From Burkholderia anthina (GTDB lineage: Bacteria; Pseudomonadota; Gammaproteobacteria; Burkholderiales; Burkholderiaceae): a stretch of 64,000 nucleotides of DNA. Location: NCBI RefSeq assembly GCF_902498995.1, contig NZ_CABVLY010000029.1, positions 28,824 to 92,823 of the forward strand. Reading direction: 5' to 3'. Positions 7,293-15,918 of this stretch are shown here, piece by piece. Under the pieces are notes generated by a model. It ran no database searches, was not told the DNA's origin, and saw only the letters and a list, made by a program, of their open reading frames with translations. The position numbers and the translations under genes were made by a program. Each line of letters opens with the position of its first letter. Position 1 is the stretch's first letter.

Positions 7293-9239
7293 TTGAACTT
7301 TCATCGAATCGGCGCGCGCCGCGCATGGCTACCCGCGCTCGTTGCAGCCGCAACGCTCGCCGCATGCGGCGGTGACGATGGCGGCAGCGTCGCGGGCGTA
7401 TCCGCGCTCGCACAAGGCCAGCAGGACGAAGCGGCCGCTGCGGCAGCCAGTGCCCCATCGCTCGCGTCGCGTATTTCTCCTTCCGGCGTCCCGTATGCAA
7501 ACCCGGCCAGCGGCGGACGTTATCGGCCCGTGATCGACAACGGTCAGGTACAGCCGTCGCTGTCGGGCGGCACGATCGAGGACAACGCGTGGGTCGACAC
7601 GCCGGTCGACTCCGACGGCGACGGCAAACGCGATCGCATTCACGTGCGCATCGTGCGTCCGGCCGAAACCGCCAACGGCGCGCGCACGCCCGTGATCGTG
7701 CTCGCAAGCCCCTACTACGCGGGGCTCGCCGACAGTCCGGACCATGACGTCGACGTCGAACTCGACGGCACGCCGCATGCCGCGGCAGCCGCCGAGGGCG
7801 CTGCGTCCGCGCACATCATGGCCGCCGCGCCGCAGGTCCGCATTCAGCAGCAGCTCGAAGCGGCCGCCGCCGGCCGTTCATGGATCGAAACCTACTTCGT
7901 GCCGCGCGGCTTCACGATCGTCTACGCGGATTCGCTCGGCACCGCCGGTTCCGACGGCTGCCCGACTATCCTCACGCGCGACGAATCGGTCGCGATGGCG
8001 TCGGTGATCCGCTGGCTCGGCCGCGATGCGACGGCGAAGGATGCAAACGGCAAGAACATCGTCGCGAGCTGGTCGACGGGCCACGTCGGCATGTACGGCG
8101 TGTCGTACGACGGCACGCTGCCGAAGATGGTCGCGAGCCTGCGCACGCGCGGGCTCGATGCGATCGTGCCGGTCGCCGGGCTGTCGAACATGTACGGCTA
8201 TTACCGCTCGGGCGGCCTCGTTCGCGCGCCGGAGGGCTATCAGGGCGAGGACGTCGACGTCTACATCAAGGCGCTGCTCACGAACGCGCATCCGGAGCGC
8301 TGCACGCACCTGATCGACGAGGCCTTGCAGAAGGAAGACCGCACGACGGGCGACTATTCGCCGTTCTGGGCCGCACGCGACATCCCGACCGCGCGCGCGG
8401 TCGCGCCGGCACTCGTTGCGCAGGGGCTGACCGACGACAACGTGCGCGTCGACCAGTCGACGTCATGGCATCTCGCGATGCGGCGCCAGGGCGTGCCGAC
8501 GCAGCTGTGGCTGCATCGCCTGAAGCACACCGACCCGACCCGCGTGCCGGCGATGGCCGATGCGTGGACCGCCGAGGTGAACCGCTGGTTCACGCGCTAT
8601 CTGGTCGGCTATGACAACGGCGTCGAACGCGATCCGCGCGCGGTGATCGAGCAGGCGGACGGCACGTTGCTGAAGGAAGCGGACTGGGCCGCGCGGCACG
8701 CGACGCCGGTTGCCTACTTCGCGGGCGGCGACGGCGCGGGCACCGGCACGCTGCTGCGGATGCCGAGCGGCGGCCCGCTCGCGCGCTTCACCGACGACGC
8801 ACGGATCCCCGCGCTCACGCTGGCCAACACGGCGACCGGCGCGCATCGCAGCCGCTTCGAAACCGCCCCGCTCACGGCCGCAACGCGCCTCTCGGGCAGT
8901 GCGACCGCACGCGTGCGCCTGACCTTCAGCGGCGCCGCGAACGTGACCGCGCTGCTGGTCGATCGCGCGCCGGACGGCACGGCGACGATCGTCACGCGCG
9001 CCTGGACCGATCCGCGCAACCGCGTGTCCGACTGGCTGTCGCAGCCGGTGCTTCCGGGCATGCCGTACGACCTGAAGCTGACGTTCATGCCACGCGACTA
9101 CACGCTCGAAGCCGGCCATCGGCTGGGCCTCGTCGTGCTGTCGAGCGACAACGAGGCGACGCTGCGGCCGACGCCGGGCACGGGGCTCGCACTCGATCCG
9201 GCCGGCACGTCGGTCACGGTGCCGCTGGTGTCGTCCTGA
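7293..9239 (+). CDS. secreted CocE/NonD family hydrolase (X-Pro dipeptidyl-peptidase-like lipoprotein)
   Basis: A 648-aa serine hydrolase of the CocE/NonD (Xaa-Pro dipeptidyl-peptidase, S15) family. It begins with a lipoprotein signal: basic residues, a hydrophobic stretch, then the lipobox LAAC at about residues 23-26. It is therefore probably exported and lipidated. The nucleophile is S271 in GVSYDG. The other catalytic residues are likely Asp in LVAQGLTDDNVR and His in LKHTDP (about residue 412). The C-terminal third has the jelly-roll domain typical of the family (ending VTVPLVSS). The start is TTG 7293 with ACGAGG upstream, and no ATG fits before the signal peptide. Substrates may be X-Pro peptides or esters. 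It is a single gene followed by a strong hairpin. Confidence 0.88.
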   Translation: MNFHRIGARRAWLPALVAAATLAACGGDDGGSVAGVSALAQGQQDEAAAAAASAPSLASRISPSGVPYANPASGGRYRPVIDNGQVQPSLSGGTIEDNAWVDTPVDSDGDGKRDRIHVRIVRPAETANGARTPVIVLASPYYAGLADSPDHDVDVELDGTPHAAAAAEGAASAHIMAAAPQVRIQQQLEAAAAGRSWIETYFVPRGFTIVYADSLGTAGSDGCPTILTRDESVAMASVIRWLGRDATAKDANGKNIVASWSTGHVGMYGVSYDGTLPKMVASLRTRGLDAIVPVAGLSNMYGYYRSGGLVRAPEGYQGEDVDVYIKALLTNAHPERCTHLIDEALQKEDRTTGDYSPFWAARDIPTARAVAPALVAQGLTDDNVRVDQSTSWHLAMRRQGVPTQLWLHRLKHTDPTRVPAMADAWTAEVNRWFTRYLVGYDNGVERDPRAVIEQADGTLLKEADWAARHATPVAYFAGGDGAGTGTLLRMPSGGPLARFTDDARIPALTLANTATGAHRSRFETAPLTAATRLSGSATARVRLTFSGAANVTALLVDRAPDGTATIVTRAWTDPRNRVSDWLSQPVLPGMPYDLKLTFMPRDYTLEAGHRLGLVVLSSDNEATLRPTPGTGLALDPAGTSVTVPLVSS

Positions 9240-9274
9240 TCGAAACCGCGCACGCGGTGCACGTTTCCGGATGA

Positions 9275-9306
9275 TGCGCGTGCGGTCGAAAACGACCGCA
9301 CGCGCA
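9275..9306. terminator. strong hairpin after the CocE-type gene
   Basis: A perfect 14-base-pair stem, TGCGCGTGCGGTCG at 9275-9288 paired with 9293-9306, closed by an AAAA loop. It lies 35 bases after the CocE-type stop codon, before a converging remnant. There is no U-tract on either strand. It may act as a bidirectional or factor-assisted terminator. Confidence 0.6.
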
Positions 9307-9339
9307 CGTACACGACACCGCGCCGCGTGCCGCCGCGCG

Positions 9340-9935
9340 TCAGCCGGCGTGTGTCGCCGGCAGCGGTATCGCGTCATCCGCCGCAGCCGCCGGCCGCTCC
9401 GTCGCGTATTCGCGCAGATACGTCGTGCGCCTGTGCCACCCGCTGGCGACACCCCAGCGATAGAACGCGAGCGCAACGATCACCACCGCGACCGGATCCC
9501 ATCCGTCGGCGATGAACCCGTACCCGCCGAACTCGCGCCCGCCGCATCGCGACAGCAACGCCATGACCAGCAGGTACGCCACCAGCCACCACGCGCCGGG
9601 CGCAGTGCCGCGCGGAAGTCGGCCCAACCGTTCTTCGACTGGTAATAAGCACGACGCCGATCAGCAGGATGATCTGCCCCGTCAACGGCCAGCACGCCCG
9701 GTACAGCACCAGCGACGCGCAGACGAACGCGAACGGCGCGACGACCGGCATGCACGCGACGCGCAGCGGTCGCGGCAGATCGGCCGCATGCGTGCGCAGC
9801 GCCATCACGCTCACCGGCCCGGTCAGGAACGAGATGACCGTCGCGACCGAAATCACGACGGCCAGCGTGCCCCAGCCGCGAAAGAAGAACATGAACACGA
9901 GCGCGATGCCGGAAAGAGGAATGCCGTCGCCGGAC
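9340..9935 (-). pseudogene. decayed amino-acid permease (APC family), 3' half only
   Basis: Minus-strand frames together read the C-terminal half of an APC-superfamily amino-acid transporter. Frame one gives LVFMFFFRGWGTLAVVISVA, TGPVSVMALR and GQIILLIGVVL. Near 9640 the reading must shift to give YYQSKNGWADF. Near 9600 it shifts again to give GAWWLVAYLLVMALLSR and AFYRWGVASGW, stopping at 9340. So there are at least two frameshifts, and the first half (about 250 residues) is missing upstream of about 9935. It lies 40 bases downstream of the diaminopropionate ammonia-lyase and was probably that operon's uptake permease. Confidence 0.75.
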
Positions 9936-9971
9936 TCATGCGCCCGGCGACGAACGGGCGACGGGCGACGG

Positions 9972-11201
9972 TCAGCGGGCCGCGCTGGCGCGCCACGCGG
10001 ACTGCCGCGCCAGCACCGCCTCGGCCGTTTCGCCGACGAGTTCGCGGTAGGTCGCCGGCGCGGTCGCGCCTTCGGTATTGACCAGCAGCACGCGGGACGT
10101 GCCGTCGATCCCGACCCGCCGGGCGAGATCGGGATGTTGCAGCAGCACCGCGAGACCGGCCAGCCCGGCCACGCCCGATTCGCCGGCGACGATCGGCTCG
10201 TCGCCTTCGCTGCCCGATGCGAGCACCCGCATCGCCTGTACCGCATCGTCATCCGAAATGGTCATGAAATCGTCGATGACGGGTTCGAGGATCTTCCACG
10301 CGAGCGGAGACGTTTCGCCGCATGCGAGCCCGGCCATCACGGAATCGACCGAGCCCGTCGCGCGCGCGGGCCGGCCGGCCAGCGCGCTCTGGTACAGGCA
10401 GTCGGCCTGTTGCGGCTCCACGACGACGAAGCGCGGACGATGCGCGCCGTGGAATTCCCACAGATAGCTGGCAAGGCCGGCCGCCATCCCGCCCACGCCG
10501 CCCTGCAGGAAGACGTGCGTGAACGCGCACCGGTCGGGCCGGCTATCGCGCTGCTCGACCACTTCGGCCGCGATCGTGCCATAGCCTTGCATCACGTCGC
10601 GCGGAATGTCCTCGTAACCGTCGTACGACGTATCCGACACGACATGCCAGCCGTTGGCGGCCGCGCGCCGCGCGGCCTCCTCGACCGACTCGTCGTAGTT
10701 GCCGGCGATCCGGACGATCTCCGCGCCATACGCCGCGATCGCCTGCTCGCGTTCGACGCTGACGTTGGCATGCAGCACGATCACGCAGCGGCAGCCGAGC
10801 GTCTGCGCGGCAGCGGCCAGCCCCTTCCCGTGGTTGCCGTCGGTCGCGCTGATCACGGTGAAATGCGCGAGCAGATCGCGATAGCGGCCCTGGAACAGCG
10901 CAGCCGGATCGAGATCGTGGCCGGGCCACATCCGCAGGATCAGCCGCACCAGCGCAATCGGGGCGCCGAGCGCCTTGAAACTTCCGAGCACGGAACGTTT
11001 CGACTCGTCCTTGACATAAAGATCGGCAATGCCAATTTTACTGGCTACGCCGGGAAGGTCGAGCAGCGGCGTAGCCTGCGGCTCGATCTTGTCCCAGCAG
11101 GACAGCCACTTGCGGCTTTCCTCGGCGGCATCGATGCTCAGGATGCGCTTCAGTTCGGCAGGATAGGACGTACGCGTCGCGCGCGGATTGGCAGTCAACA
11201 T
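9972..11201 (-). CDS. dpaL: diaminopropionate ammonia-lyase
   Basis: A 409-aa PLP-dependent fold-type II enzyme that converts 2,3-diaminopropionate to pyruvate and two ammonia. The PLP lysine is K76 in RSVLGSFKALGA, and the N-terminal YVKDESKR precedes it as in E. coli YgeX/DpaL. The DGNHGKGLAAAAQ loop and the glycine-rich phosphate-binding region (LQGGVGGMAAGLAS) are also present. The length matches the family. It lies 57 bases after an M20 amidohydrolase on the same strand and just before the remnant of an APC permease. This arrangement suggests degradation of an N-acylated or N-carbamoylated diamino acid, comparable to the E. coli ygeW-ygeX-ygeY-hyuA region. The exact substrate is inference. 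Confidence 0.92.
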   Translation of the reverse strand: MLTANPRATRTSYPAELKRILSIDAAEESRKWLSCWDKIEPQATPLLDLPGVASKIGIADLYVKDESKRSVLGSFKALGAPIALVRLILRMWPGHDLDPAALFQGRYRDLLAHFTVISATDGNHGKGLAAAAQTLGCRCVIVLHANVSVEREQAIAAYGAEIVRIAGNYDESVEEAARRAAANGWHVVSDTSYDGYEDIPRDVMQGYGTIAAEVVEQRDSRPDRCAFTHVFLQGGVGGMAAGLASYLWEFHGAHRPRFVVVEPQQADCLYQSALAGRPARATGSVDSVMAGLACGETSPLAWKILEPVIDDFMTISDDDAVQAMRVLASGSEGDEPIVAGESGVAGLAGLAVLLQHPDLARRVGIDGTSRVLLVNTEGATAPATYRELVGETAEAVLARQSAWRASAAR

Positions 11202-11258
11202 GACCAGGGTGCTCCAGGGCAGAGATAAGCGGGAAAACGGAATCGATCAAACGGACGC

Positions 11259-12521
11259 TCAGTCCGCGGCGAGGCGCCTGAGCACGACGTCCAGCAGGAC
11301 CTTCGCGCCATCGACGAGCTGGTCGTCGTCGGTATGTTCGCGCGGGTTGTGGCTGATCCCGCCGCGGCTCGGCACGAAGATCATCGCGGCCGGCGCGATG
11401 CGCGCGATCATTTGCGCGTCGTGGCCGGCGCCCGACGTCATGCGGCGGTTCGAGAAGCCCATCCGCGTGGCCGACGCCTCGATTTCGGCAGCCAGGCCCG
11501 CATCGAATACGACCGGCTCGAAACGGACGAGGCGCTCGGTCGTGATCCGCACGCCCTCTTGCCCGGCCACCTTGTCGAGAAATTCGGCGAGGCGCTTCTC
11601 CGCGTCCTGCAGGCGCAGTTCGTCCGGATCGCGCAGGTCGACCGTGAACACGGCCTTGCGCGGAATCACGTTGATCACGTTCGGCTCGATGCGCAGCATG
11701 CCGATCGTCGCCAGCGTCGTGCCGCTCGTCACGGTCAGCTCGCGCAGGAAAGTCGCGATCGCGGCGGCGGCCCAGCCGGCGTCGTGCCGCAGATGCGTCG
11801 GCGTCGTGCCGGCATGGTTCGCATTGCCCTGCACGGTGACCTGTTGCCACGAAATGCCCTGCAGGTTCTCGACCACGCCGATGCGGATGCGCTCGGCCTC
11901 GAGAATCGGCCCCTGTTCGATGTGCAGTTCGAGATATTCATGCGGCACGATTGCGCCGGGTTCGAGTGCGCCGGCATAGCCGATCCGGGCAAGTTCGTCA
12001 CCCAGGCGCGTGCCGTCGATGCCGACCGTATCCAGTGCCGCGTCGACCGACATGCCGCCGGCATGAACCAGCGAGCCCATCATGTCCGGCTGGTATCGGA
12101 TGCCCTCTTCGTTGGTGAATGCCCCGACCGTGATCGAGCGGCGCGGCTTGATCCCTGCATCGCGAAAGGCCCGCGCGACGGCGAGGCCCGCGAGCACGCC
12201 GTAGCACCCGTCGAGCGCGCCGGCGTTTTTCACGGTGTCGATATGCGAGCCCATCATCAGCGGGCGTTCGCTGCCGTCGTCGGCTGCCGAGCGCAGCGTG
12301 CCGAAAATATTGCCGATGCGGTCGACCTGGATGTCGAGATCCAGCTCGCGCATCCATTCGACGACGAGATCGCGCCCGGCCCGCTCGTCATCCGTCAGCG
12401 CGATCCGCGTGCGGCCACCCGCGTCGGCGTCGACGCCGATGTCGCCAAGTCGTCGCAGTTGGTCGAGAAGAAGTGCGCCATCCAGCGCGAGCGCCGGCTG
12501 CTGTCCTGCGGGGGGTTTCAT
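11259..12521 (-). CDS. M20 family Zn-dependent amidohydrolase (N-carbamoyl-L-amino-acid hydrolase / allantoate amidohydrolase-like)
   Basis: A 420-aa dinuclear metallohydrolase of the HyuC/AllC/beta-ureidopropionase group. Metal ligands are visible in MGSHIDTVKNAGALDGCYGV (His, Asp), in the FTNEEGIRY motif (Glu), in YLELHIEQGP (His), and near the C-terminus in SGAGHDAQ and RGGISHNPREH. The dimerisation domain lies in the middle (QQVTVQGNANHAG). The length is as expected. ATG 12521 has GGAG 7 bases upstream. It is the first gene of a unit with dpaL and a decayed permease. It probably removes a carbamoyl or other N-acyl group from a diamino acid before dpaL acts, though the substrate is not fixed by the sequence. 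Confidence 0.88.
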   Translation of the reverse strand: MKPPAGQQPALALDGALLLDQLRRLGDIGVDADAGGRTRIALTDDERAGRDLVVEWMRELDLDIQVDRIGNIFGTLRSAADDGSERPLMMGSHIDTVKNAGALDGCYGVLAGLAVARAFRDAGIKPRRSITVGAFTNEEGIRYQPDMMGSLVHAGGMSVDAALDTVGIDGTRLGDELARIGYAGALEPGAIVPHEYLELHIEQGPILEAERIRIGVVENLQGISWQQVTVQGNANHAGTTPTHLRHDAGWAAAAIATFLRELTVTSGTTLATIGMLRIEPNVINVIPRKAVFTVDLRDPDELRLQDAEKRLAEFLDKVAGQEGVRITTERLVRFEPVVFDAGLAAEIEASATRMGFSNRRMTSGAGHDAQMIARIAPAAMIFVPSRGGISHNPREHTDDDQLVDGAKVLLDVVLRRLAAD

Positions 12522-12723
12522 CGATCGTCTCCATGCGCGGCACGCGCCCGGCCGATTGCCGGGCTTGATGGAGTGAAATGTTATTTCAGGCCGATCGATA
12601 TTTCGGCTCTCAATTGACCGCTTCGATGCAATTTTTTCTCATCTTCGCGGGCCGGCCGCGACACATGCGTATCAGATCGCGTTCGTCGCCGGCCCACCCC
12701 GCGACGACGCGCACGGCCCCTGC

Positions 12724-13653
12724 TTACACCGGCGTCAGCACCGGCTCCCCGGCGAAGTGCCGCGCGGCGTTGTCGAGAAACTGCCGCACCGAGCGATCGA
12801 GCGCCTCCGGCGACCAGCCGCCCATGTGCGGGGTCAGCACGATGTTGTCGAGCTCGATCAACGCGCGCGGCGGCTCCGGTTCGCCTTCGTACACGTCGAG
12901 CCCGGCGCCCGCGATGCGCCGCTCGCGCAGCGCATCCGCCAAAGCAGCGGTATCGACAACGCTGCCGCGCGACACGTTGACGAGAAACCCGCCGGGCCCG
13001 AGCGCATCGAGCACCGCGCGGTCGATCAGGTGGCGCGTGCCCGCGCCGCCGGGCGTCGCCACGATCAGGAAATCGGCCCACTGCGCGAGCGCGTCGAGCC
13101 GGTCGAAGAAGCGGTAAGGCACGGGCTTTGCGGAGCGGTTGTGATAGCCGATCTCGATGTCGAAGCCGGCCGCGCGACGCGCGCATTTCTCGCCGATCTT
13201 GCCGAGGCCGACGATCCCGAGCTTCTTGCCCGACACGTTCGGCGGCATCTGCAGCGCATCGCGCCACACGCCGTCGCGCGTCGCCGCATCGAGCCGCACC
13301 ACCCCGCGCACGGCGGCGAGCAGCAGCGCGAAGGCGTGATCGGCGACGCAATCGTCGTTGGTGCCCGCGCCCGTGACCACGGTGATGCCGCGCGCCTTCG
13401 CGTGCGCGACGTCGATGTGCTCGTAGCCCGCGCCGAGCGCGCTGACGAACGTGAGTTGCAGCAGGCGATCGATGTCGGCGGCGGCCAGGCCCGTGCTGCC
13501 GTTGGTCAGCACCGCGCGAACGGTGCCGCCGTGTGCGGCGATCGCGCGCTCGCGTTCGTCGGCGGTCGGCGCGTAGTGCACGTCGTATGACGCGGCGATC
13601 AGGCGATGCGCGTCGCCGCGCAATGCGATGAGGACCAGCAACTCGGGTTTCAT
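12724..13653 (-). CDS. D-isomer-specific 2-hydroxyacid dehydrogenase (glyoxylate/hydroxypyruvate reductase-like)
   Basis: A 309-aa NAD(P)-dependent dehydrogenase. The cofactor-binding Rossmann motif GIVGLGKIGEKCARR spans about 146-160. The catalytic triad is visible as R229 (NVSRGSVVD), E256 (GLDVYEGEP) and H276 (LTPHMGGWS). In the cofactor loop HNRSAKP follows the second beta strand, where a positively charged residue suggests NADPH preference. Members of this group reduce glyoxylate, hydroxypyruvate or other 2-oxoacids. About 200 bases separate it from the amidohydrolase start, so it may be transcribed separately. The upstream gap of 166 bases to the divergent transporter operon holds both promoters. 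Confidence 0.92.
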   Translation of the reverse strand: MKPELLVLIALRGDAHRLIAASYDVHYAPTADERERAIAAHGGTVRAVLTNGSTGLAAADIDRLLQLTFVSALGAGYEHIDVAHAKARGITVVTGAGTNDDCVADHAFALLLAAVRGVVRLDAATRDGVWRDALQMPPNVSGKKLGIVGLGKIGEKCARRAAGFDIEIGYHNRSAKPVPYRFFDRLDALAQWADFLIVATPGGAGTRHLIDRAVLDALGPGGFLVNVSRGSVVDTAALADALRERRIAGAGLDVYEGEPEPPRALIELDNIVLTPHMGGWSPEALDRSVRQFLDNAARHFAGEPVLTPV

Positions 13654-13819
13654 GTCAGGAAATGTCCGCAGGCGGGAATGCGTGCCAGTGTAACAACGGC
13701 GCGTGACGCACGCGGGTTACCCCCACACGCACTGTGGACGCGCGGCCTCACGCGGTTTGCCAAAGCCGACTCAGTCAAGTAACTTTCGGCGTACGTCCCC
13801 GTTCTGGAGATTGGCCCCG

Positions 13820-14743
13820 ATGAAGCTCGCCCTGCCCGCCCGGATCCTGGGCCTCGCGTTCGCCGCCGCTGTCGTGGCACCCGGCGCGCACGCCGACACG
13901 CCCGTCGTGGTGTCGTCGAAGATCGACACCGAAGGCAACCTGCTCGGCAACGTCATCGCACAGGTGCTGAAGGCCCACGGCATCCCCGTCACCGAAAAGA
14001 TCGCGCTCGGCACGACGCCGATCATGCGCAAGGCGCTCACGAGCGGCGAGATCGACATCTACCCCGAATACACCGGCAACGCCGCGTTCTTCTTCAACAA
14101 GGCCGACGATCCCGTGTGGAAGAACGCGGCCCAGGGCTACGACACCGCGAAGAAGCTCGACTACGCGGCGAACCATCTCGTGTGGCTCGCACCGGCGCCC
14201 GCGAACAACACATGGGGCGTCGCCGTGCTCGCGCCGGTTGCGCAGTCGCAGCATCTGAAGACCTTCTCCGACTTCGGCAAGTGGGTGGCGGGCGGCGGCA
14301 AGGTGAAGCTCGCGGCATCGGCCGAATTCGTGAACAGCGCGTCCGCGCTGCCGTCGTTCGAGAAGGCCTACGGCTTCAAGCTGAAGCCCGACCAGCTCGT
14401 CGTGCTGTCGGGCGGCGACACGGCCGCGACGATCAAGGCCGCCGCGAACCAGACCGACGGCGTGAACGCGGCGATGGTGTACGGCACCGACGGCGGCATC
14501 GCATCGAGCGGCCTCGTCGTGCTCGACGACGACAAGCACGTGCAGCCCGTCTATGCGCCGACGCCGGTGATTCGCGAAGCCGTGCTGAAGGCGCATCCGC
14601 AAATCGCCGACTATCTGAAGCCGGTGTTCGCCAGCCTCGACCTGAAGACGCTGCAGACGTTGAACGCGCGCATCCAGATCAACGGCGAGCCCGCGGCCGG
14701 CGTGGCCAAGAGCTACCTGAAGTCGAAGGGCTTCATTCGATGA
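13820..14743 (+). CDS. osmF: glycine betaine/osmoprotectant ABC transporter, periplasmic binding protein
   Basis: A 307-aa OpuAC-type solute-binding protein. A Sec signal peptide is seen at the N-terminus (MKLALPARILGLAFAAAVVA, cleavage near AHADTP). The mature part begins with VVVSSKIDTEGNLLGNVIAQ and continues with the family pattern ALTSGEIDIYPEYTGN. These match the YehZ/OsmF and OsmX group that binds quaternary amines in the periplasm. The stop overlaps the next start (ATGA). Together with the next three genes it reproduces the E. coli osmF-yehY-yehX-yehW order. The longer frame from 13703 is not used because the signal peptide begins at 13820. Confidence 0.9.
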   Translation: MKLALPARILGLAFAAAVVAPGAHADTPVVVSSKIDTEGNLLGNVIAQVLKAHGIPVTEKIALGTTPIMRKALTSGEIDIYPEYTGNAAFFFNKADDPVWKNAAQGYDTAKKLDYAANHLVWLAPAPANNTWGVAVLAPVAQSQHLKTFSDFGKWVAGGGKVKLAASAEFVNSASALPSFEKAYGFKLKPDQLVVLSGGDTAATIKAAANQTDGVNAAMVYGTDGGIASSGLVVLDDDKHVQPVYAPTPVIREAVLKAHPQIADYLKPVFASLDLKTLQTLNARIQINGEPAAGVAKSYLKSKGFIR

Positions 14744-15918
14744 CGGATCGCGCGGCGGTGTCCGCGCGGCGCGTGACGCTCGACAAGGTCGGCATCCTGA
14801 TCGGCGTGCTGACGATCGTCGCGGTGTTCGGCCTGCCGTTCATGGTGCTGCGCCCGAACCGCATCGCGGCCGGCACCGGGCTGTCGGTGTTCGCCGCGCT
14901 GCCCGCGGTGCACGGCGCCGCGCTCGCCGCGCTGTGGATCGCCGGCGCGCTGTGGGCGATGACGGCGAGCCGCCCCGCGTGGCGGCTCGCGGCCGGCTGC
15001 GCATGGCTCGCGACGCTTGCGTATGCCGTCGGCGCGGCGGCGGCGCACGTCGTCGCGCCCGACGACATGCTCGCGCGCGTGTCGCCCGCCGCTGGCGTGT
15101 GGCTGCTGCTGTTCGCATGGGCCGTGCTCGTCGCGGATGCGCTCGCGCGGCTCGCGTTCGGCCCGTGGCGCCGGCTTGCCGCGCTCGTCGTCGCGATCGC
15201 GGCGATTTCGGTGCCGCTGGCGAGCGGCGGGTGGGACGGCCTTTCCGTGATGCGCGAATACGCGGTGCGCAGCGACGACTTCTGGCGCGAAGCGATCCGC
15301 CACGTGTCGCTCGCGGGCGGCTCGGTCGCGGCCGCGCTCGTCGCGGGCCTGCCGCTCGGCATCGCCTGCGCGCGCGTCGCGCCGGTGCGCACCGTCGTGA
15401 TGCCGGTGCTCAATATCGTGCAGACGATCCCGAGCATCGCGATGTACGGGCTGATGATGGCGCCGCTCGGCCTGCTCGCCGCGCGCGTGCCGCTCGCGGC
15501 CGCGCTCGGCATCCGCGGCATCGGCGTCGCGCCGGCCGCGCTCGCGCTGTTCCTCTATTCGCTGCTGCCGATCGCGTCGAGCGTCGTGGTCGGGCTCGCG
15601 CAGGTGCCGGAGCACGTGAGCGAAGCGGCGCGCGCGATGGGCATGACGCGCGCGCAGCGGCTGCTGCGCGTCGACCTCGTGCTCGCGCTGCCGGTGATCC
15701 TGAGCGGCGTGCGCATCGTGCTCGTGCAGAACATCGGGCTGACCGCGGTCGCCGCGCTGATCGGCGGCGGCGGGTTCGGCACTTTCATCTTCCAGGGGAT
15801 CGGGCAATCGGCCGCCGATCTCGTGCTGCTCGGCGCGATCCCGACGATCGCGCTCGCGCTGGCGGCCGCCGTCGTGTTCGAAGCCGCGACCACGCTCGCG
15901 AAGGGACGCACCGCATGA
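14740..15918 (+). CDS. yehY: osmoprotectant ABC transporter permease (YehY-type, long form)
   Basis: A 392-aa integral membrane protein. Its length fits the large permease YehY of the OsmF system (about 385 aa) rather than the 210-250 aa permeases. The N-terminal half has four to five extra transmembrane helices. The C-terminal half carries the BPD_transp_1 domain, with the EAA loop seen as EAARAMGMTRAQRLLRVDL, and QTIPSIAMYGLMMAPLG earlier. The start ATG 14740 overlaps the preceding stop by four bases, and its own stop overlaps the ATPase start. This indicates tight translational coupling. Confidence 0.9.
   Translation: MTDRAAVSARRVTLDKVGILIGVLTIVAVFGLPFMVLRPNRIAAGTGLSVFAALPAVHGAALAALWIAGALWAMTASRPAWRLAAGCAWLATLAYAVGAAAAHVVAPDDMLARVSPAAGVWLLLFAWAVLVADALARLAFGPWRRLAALVVAIAAISVPLASGGWDGLSVMREYAVRSDDFWREAIRHVSLAGGSVAAALVAGLPLGIACARVAPVRTVVMPVLNIVQTIPSIAMYGLMMAPLGLLAARVPLAAALGIRGIGVAPAALALFLYSLLPIASSVVVGLAQVPEHVSEAARAMGMTRAQRLLRVDLVLALPVILSGVRIVLVQNIGLTAVAALIGGGGFGTFIFQGIGQSAADLVLLGAIPTIALALAAAVVFEAATTLAKGRTA

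Noticed and set aside
14740..15918. Fusion of two membrane proteins in the 392-aa permease
   Set aside because: The length and extra N-terminal helices match the known YehY-type long permease, so this is normal for the family.
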